DNA of 10,019 nucleotides from 1162T-S-0a-05 sp050299435 (GTDB lineage: Bacteria > Pseudomonadota > Gammaproteobacteria > Pseudomonadales > Cellvibrionaceae), in assembly GCA_050299435.1 (NCBI GenBank), contig JBNKVX010000103.1:1-10019 (forward strand), given 5' to 3'. Each line of letters opens with the position of its first letter. Position 1 is the stretch's first letter. The notes under the pieces are model-generated. The model searched no databases, was not told where the DNA came from, and saw only the letters and a program-made list of their open reading frames with translations. The translations under genes were made by a program, and so were the position numbers. Positions 6,443 to 10,019 of the stretch are shown here, piece after piece.

Positions 6443-7969
6443 CTAGCTGGTTGCAGTTACACGCAAAACTTCTTCAACACTGGTGCGACCGGACAACACT
6501 TTCGCACGGCCGTCATCATCAATGGCTAAAGAACTTTTACGCGCATGAGCCAACATCTGTTGTTCTCCTGCGCCTTCGTGTATTAATTGTCGCAACTCAT
6601 CGTCCACCGGAATCAGCTCATAAATGCCTGTTCTTCCCCGGTAACCCGAATGGTGGCATTTTTCACAACCCGTGCCGCGATACACTGTTGCACCTTCTGG
6701 AATTTTTAAGCGCACAGATTCTGAAATTGACGCAACATGGGGTTCTTTACAGTTATCACACAATAAACGCACCAGACGCTGGGCCATTAAGCCTTCCAAA
6801 CTGGAAGATAAAAGAAAAGGTTCAACGCCCATATCTTGCAAGCGCGTAACCGCACCAATTGCTGTGTTTGTATGCAGCGTTGATAACACCAAGTGTCCCG
6901 TTAAACTCGCTTGCACGGCTATCGCTGCAGTCTCGCGGTCACGAATCTCACCAACCATCACAATGTCCGGGTCTTGACGCAAAATCGCGCGCAGACCACG
7001 TGCAAAAGTCATATCAACTTTGGCATTCACTTGCGTTTGACCAATGCCAGGCAATAAATATTCAACGGGATCTTCAATCGTTAAAATATTGCGTGAACGA
7101 TTGTTTAAATAACTGAGACCTGCATAAAGACTGGTTGTTTTACCCGAGCCGGTTGGGCCTGTTACTAAAATAATGCCATGCGGTTTGCTTAAGGCTGCTT
7201 CAAAATTTTCGCGCACTTTTTCTGGCATGTTCAGTTGGATCAAACCCAATTGCCCGGCGGCTTGATCTAACAAACGCAAAACGACGCGTTCGCCATGCGC
7301 AGAAGGAATGGTTGAAACCCGAATATCAACTGCGTGCCCGGCCAGTTTCACTGTAATACGTCCATCTTGCGGCACGCGTTTTTCCGCAATATCCAAACGC
7401 GCCATAACTTTTAAGCGACTGACAAGAATGGGAGCAAGAACGGGTTTTGGCGATAGGACCTCACTGAGCACACCATCCACACGAAAACGAATGGAAACAC
7501 GATCTTCGTAAGGCTCAACATGAATATCAGAAACTTTTTCACGTACGGCTTGTGACAAGACAGCGTTAATTAAACGAATGACCGGCGCATCGCCGTCACC
7601 ACTCAATAATTCACCGTCATCGGGAATATCGTCAGCGAGCGCATCCAGGTCAAACTCCGCGCCCATATCTTCGGCCGCTTGCTGTGCTTCGCCATCATTA
7701 CTCTGATAAAGCCGTGTTAGACGCGCTTTAAAATCATCTTCATCTAAACATTTGAGCTCAAGTGGACGACCAAAATGGCGACGCACTTCAATAAGCGCTT
7801 TGGCCTTAACTTTTGCCGTATGCAGAACATAGCCGTCCTCCAATACGATGCCATTTGCTGAAGCGTAAGCATAGGGAAGACGATAATGAACAACGGCAAG
7901 TTCACCGGCAGCCAACACATCTTGTTCGGCTTCAAGGGATTCCAGCTCACTATCCACGACACCACTCAC
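6443..7969 (-). CDS. gspE: Type II secretion system ATPase GspE
   Basis: This 508-residue protein is GspE, the hexameric cytoplasmic ATPase that powers pseudopilus assembly through GspL and GspF. An N1 domain (about 20-95, with RLPYAYASANGIVL) docks to GspL. An acidic linker follows, then the N2 domain (about 128-240, with SDIHVEPYEDRVSIRFRVDG). The ATPase core carries the Walker A GPTGSGKT at 271-278, the Asp box ILTIEDPVEY at about 295-304, the Walker B region DPDIVMVGEIRD at about 333-344 with Glu341, and the His box STLHTN with His366. A zinc-binding four-cysteine module is complete: Cys404, Cys407, Cys435 and Cys438, typical of GspE. The start is read as GTG at 7969, 6 bases after the gspD stop; a second GTG four codons on (7957) is an alternative, and no in-frame ATG occurs before residue 102. 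All catalytic residues are present, so it should be active. Confidence 0.98.
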   Translation of the reverse strand: MSGVVDSELESLEAEQDVLAAGELAVVHYRLPYAYASANGIVLEDGYVLHTAKVKAKALIEVRRHFGRPLELKCLDEDDFKARLTRLYQSNDGEAQQAAEDMGAEFDLDALADDIPDDGELLSGDGDAPVIRLINAVLSQAVREKVSDIHVEPYEDRVSIRFRVDGVLSEVLSPKPVLAPILVSRLKVMARLDIAEKRVPQDGRITVKLAGHAVDIRVSTIPSAHGERVVLRLLDQAAGQLGLIQLNMPEKVRENFEAALSKPHGIILVTGPTGSGKTTSLYAGLSYLNNRSRNILTIEDPVEYLLPGIGQTQVNAKVDMTFARGLRAILRQDPDIVMVGEIRDRETAAIAVQASLTGHLVLSTLHTNTAIGAVTRLQDMGVEPFLLSSSLEGLMAQRLVRLLCDNCKEPHVASISESVRLKIPEGATVYRGTGCEKCHHSGYRGRTGIYELIPVDDELRQLIHEGAGEQQMLAHARKSSLAIDDDGRAKVLSGRTSVEEVLRVTATS

Positions 7970-7975
7970 TCAAAG

Positions 7976-9982
7976 CTATTTACTCTCTTCTTCAACAATC
8001 TCACTTTCTTCATACAATTCTTCAACGGTGATATCAGGCAAAATGGGGAGCGTTTTATCACTCATCAATGTCAGGCCTCTTGCACGTTGCTGAATTTGTA
8101 ACTCCTGCATAAATTGATATTTTTCTGCCGTCGCGCCGTACATGGTTTCATCGTCGCGAATAATTTGGGCGCGCAAAAACACCATTAAATTTTCGCGACG
8201 ATTTTCAGTTCTTGTGGTTTTAAATAAATGTCCCAAAATTGGAATACTGCCAAGCACAGGAACTTTGCTAACAGTCTCGCTGACGTTGTCTTCAATCAGT
8301 CCGCCTAACACAATAATTTGCCCGTCATTGGCAAGAATTTGTGTGTCTATTTTGCTTTGATCTGTAATGGGTTGGCCGCGTGGGTCTGTACCGGAAACAC
8401 TGGACACTTCCTGCGCCACGGTAAGCAACACTTTATTGCCTTCATTAATCTGTGGAGTCACAGTTAACAAAATACCCACTTCTTCACGTGCGGTTGTGGT
8501 GAATGGGCTGTTTATACCACCTCCACCCTGCACCGAAGAAAAGCTTCCGGTCGCAATCGAAATCTCTTGACCCACAGAAATACTGGCTTCGTTGTTATCC
8601 ATCGTAACCAGAGAAGGTGTCGATAAAATATTTGCATTATTATCGTTTTGAATTGCGGTGAGTAATGCAGCAAATTTTTCGGGGCCACCTTCTTGTGCAC
8701 CCAGAAAACCCAGAGACAGACCCTGAATACCTGCGACAGCTTGGCCAATTGCCGCCGCCCCTTCATCACCGCCTTGCAAAGCCCCGCCAGCCATAGTGGT
8801 CAAAGCACCACCCTGACGACCGATGTTGCCACCGACAAGGCCTTTGTCCGTGTTCATTCCAAGATAATCCACACCGAGGGCTTTATCTTTGTTGAGATCA
8901 ACTTTTACTATGATGGCTTCGATCAAAACCTGTGCACGACGTACATCCAGTTTATCAATCACAGCCATCAAGGAATTTAACGTATCACCTGAACCTGTGA
9001 TCAAAAGTGCATTGGTATCTTCATCCGCTTCAACCGTTACACCAGCTTCATTAGCAGCGCCTTTTTCACCACCACCCGGTACGGACTTCTGCATGTTTTG
9101 CACAACTTTGCTTAAGGTCGCCGCAACATCTTTCGCATTAGCATAATTCAAATACACCACACGCACATTGCCACTTTGTAATTGCGGCCTATCCAAGCGT
9201 TGAATTAAAGTTTTTGCACGCTGACGTTGAATATCCTCACCGCTGAGTAATATGGCGTTATTGCGTTTATCAGCAATAATTTGCAATTGGTTTGAAGCGG
9301 GTGTTTGCTTGGCTTCTTTTTGGTAGAGCTTGGTTAATGTTGCCACCATATCTTCGGCATCCGCAAAACGTAGTTGCAGGACTTCTGTTTCGGGCAAAGC
9401 ACTTTGATCAATTTTTTCAATGACTTTCATCAAACGGCGAATATTCGGCGCCGTATCTGAAACTACGATGCTATTACTGTAGGTGTCCGCCGCCATGTGC
9501 GAATGTTGCGGAATCAGGGGACGTAAAACAGGAATAATTTTGGAAGCGTCGACATTTTTTAATTGATAGACCTCGGTAACATACCCTCGGTCATCCGGCT
9601 CACCCACGGGAATTGGTGCTGAACGGGCGTCCTTCAAGGGAATAACACGTGTGACTTCGCCGACTTCAACAACCGCAAAATCGTGAACTTCAAGAATGTC
9701 CCGGAAAAGATTGTAGAGCTCACGTCGATTGACGGGTTTTTGAGAAATTACTTTCACTCGCCCTTTCACTCGCGGATCCATCACAATTGTGCGACCGGTA
9801 ACGTCAGCCACAAATTTAATGACTTCTTCGATATCGGTATCTTTAAAGTTAACAGTCCAGGTCTGCTCCGGCTGACCGGCTGCCTGCGACCAAACAGACG
9901 TACCTGAAAACACAAGCAATACGACCAATATCAGGGTCAAACCTTGTTTCAACACCTTTCTCTCTCTTAGTTTTTTATTCAC
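7976..9982 (-). CDS. gspD: Type II secretion system outer-membrane secretin GspD
   Basis: This 668-residue protein is the secretin, a multimeric gated channel through which folded exoproteins leave. A basic N-terminus and hydrophobic core (LTLILVVLLVFSG) form a Sec signal peptide, probably cut near Ala34-Ala35 (WSQAAGQ). Periplasmic domains follow: N0 at about 41-110 (TWTVNFKDTDIEEVIKFVAD), N1 at about 134-195, N2 at about 199-265 and N3 at about 272-345. The secretin channel domain spans about 349-610 and contains ILSTPSLVTMDNNEASISVG and the signature VPVLGSIPILGHLFK (574-588). A C-terminal S-like region ends in an acidic tail. The start is unsure: GTG at 9982 overlaps the gspC stop by 8 bases and has only a weak TTGGA upstream, while GTG at 9955 follows the purine-rich AAGAGAG and would still keep the signal peptide. 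No pilotin gene is in view. Confidence 0.97.
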   Translation of the reverse strand: MNKKLRERKVLKQGLTLILVVLLVFSGTSVWSQAAGQPEQTWTVNFKDTDIEEVIKFVADVTGRTIVMDPRVKGRVKVISQKPVNRRELYNLFRDILEVHDFAVVEVGEVTRVIPLKDARSAPIPVGEPDDRGYVTEVYQLKNVDASKIIPVLRPLIPQHSHMAADTYSNSIVVSDTAPNIRRLMKVIEKIDQSALPETEVLQLRFADAEDMVATLTKLYQKEAKQTPASNQLQIIADKRNNAILLSGEDIQRQRAKTLIQRLDRPQLQSGNVRVVYLNYANAKDVAATLSKVVQNMQKSVPGGGEKGAANEAGVTVEADEDTNALLITGSGDTLNSLMAVIDKLDVRRAQVLIEAIIVKVDLNKDKALGVDYLGMNTDKGLVGGNIGRQGGALTTMAGGALQGGDEGAAAIGQAVAGIQGLSLGFLGAQEGGPEKFAALLTAIQNDNNANILSTPSLVTMDNNEASISVGQEISIATGSFSSVQGGGGINSPFTTTAREEVGILLTVTPQINEGNKVLLTVAQEVSSVSGTDPRGQPITDQSKIDTQILANDGQIIVLGGLIEDNVSETVSKVPVLGSIPILGHLFKTTRTENRRENLMVFLRAQIIRDDETMYGATAEKYQFMQELQIQQRARGLTLMSDKTLPILPDITVEELYEESEIVEEESK

Positions 9983-10019
9983 TGTCCAAGCTAACTGTTA
10001 TCGGAATGATCGCTCCATC
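9975..10019 (-). CDS. gspC: Type II secretion system protein GspC (last 14 codons)
   Basis: The frame entering from the right edge reads DGAIIPITVSLDSE and stops with TAA at 9975-9977. This resembles the last strand of a GspC C-terminal PDZ-type domain, where a R/D-G-x…-hydrophobic-x-V-x-L pattern is common. GspC is the inner-membrane protein that bridges to the secretin N0 domain and recruits substrate, and its gene normally sits directly before gspD. The assignment rests mainly on that position and on the open frame; 14 residues are too few for a firm family call. The stop codon overlaps the proposed GTG of gspD by 8 bases. Confidence 0.6.
   Translation of the reverse strand, partial: DGAIIPITVSLDSE

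Noticed and set aside
7589..7669. Acidic stretch in GspE residues 101-127 as an unusual insert
   Set aside because: An acidic linker between the N1 and N2 domains is usual in GspE, ending in the conserved D-A-P-(V/I)-I-(R/K)-L-(I/V)-N segment seen here.

Overview
The window is one continuous stretch of a type II secretion system (T2SS, general secretory pathway) operon, read entirely from the minus strand. From right to left in transcription order it holds the last codons of gspC, then complete gspD, gspE, gspF, gspG, gspH, gspI, gspJ, gspK, gspL and gspM, and the first 86 codons of gspN, which runs off the left edge. This is the canonical gammaproteobacterial gspC-to-gspN order. The moderately AT-leaning composition, the presence of a class I gspN and the gene order suggest a Gammaproteobacterium, possibly of the Pseudomonas/Cellvibrio side, but the genus cannot be fixed from the sequence alone.

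Layout: 9975-10019 is the gspC tail; 7976-9982 the outer-membrane secretin; 6443-7969 the cytoplasmic ATPase; 5197-6435 the inner-membrane platform protein; 4698-5129 the major pseudopilin; 3074-4677 the minor pseudopilins H, I and J, followed by K at 1995-3074; 738-1973 and 271-741 the inner-membrane assembly proteins L and M; 1-259 the start of N. Genes overlap by 1 to 8 bases or are separated by 6 to 21 bases, except for a 67-base gap between gspF and gspG. No terminator, tRNA, rRNA, mobile element, CRISPR array or repeat array is visible. The operon promoter (upstream of gspC) and the prepilin peptidase gene (gspO) lie outside the window. No gene-free stretch exceeds 70 bases.

How the parts work together: exoproteins already exported to the periplasm by Sec or Tat are recognised by GspC and GspD. 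GspE hydrolyses ATP at the cytoplasmic face of the GspF-GspL-GspM platform, which drives assembly of a periplasmic pseudopilus of GspG capped by the GspH-I-J-K tip. Growth of this pseudopilus pushes cargo out through the GspD channel. All diagnostic residues I looked for are present, so the machine looks intact and functional.

I looked for an undescribed system and did not find one. The window is fully explained by known T2SS families. The findings below are modest points: start-codon ambiguity, a possible internal promoter before the pseudopilin block, an acidic secretin tail, and unusual leader residues.
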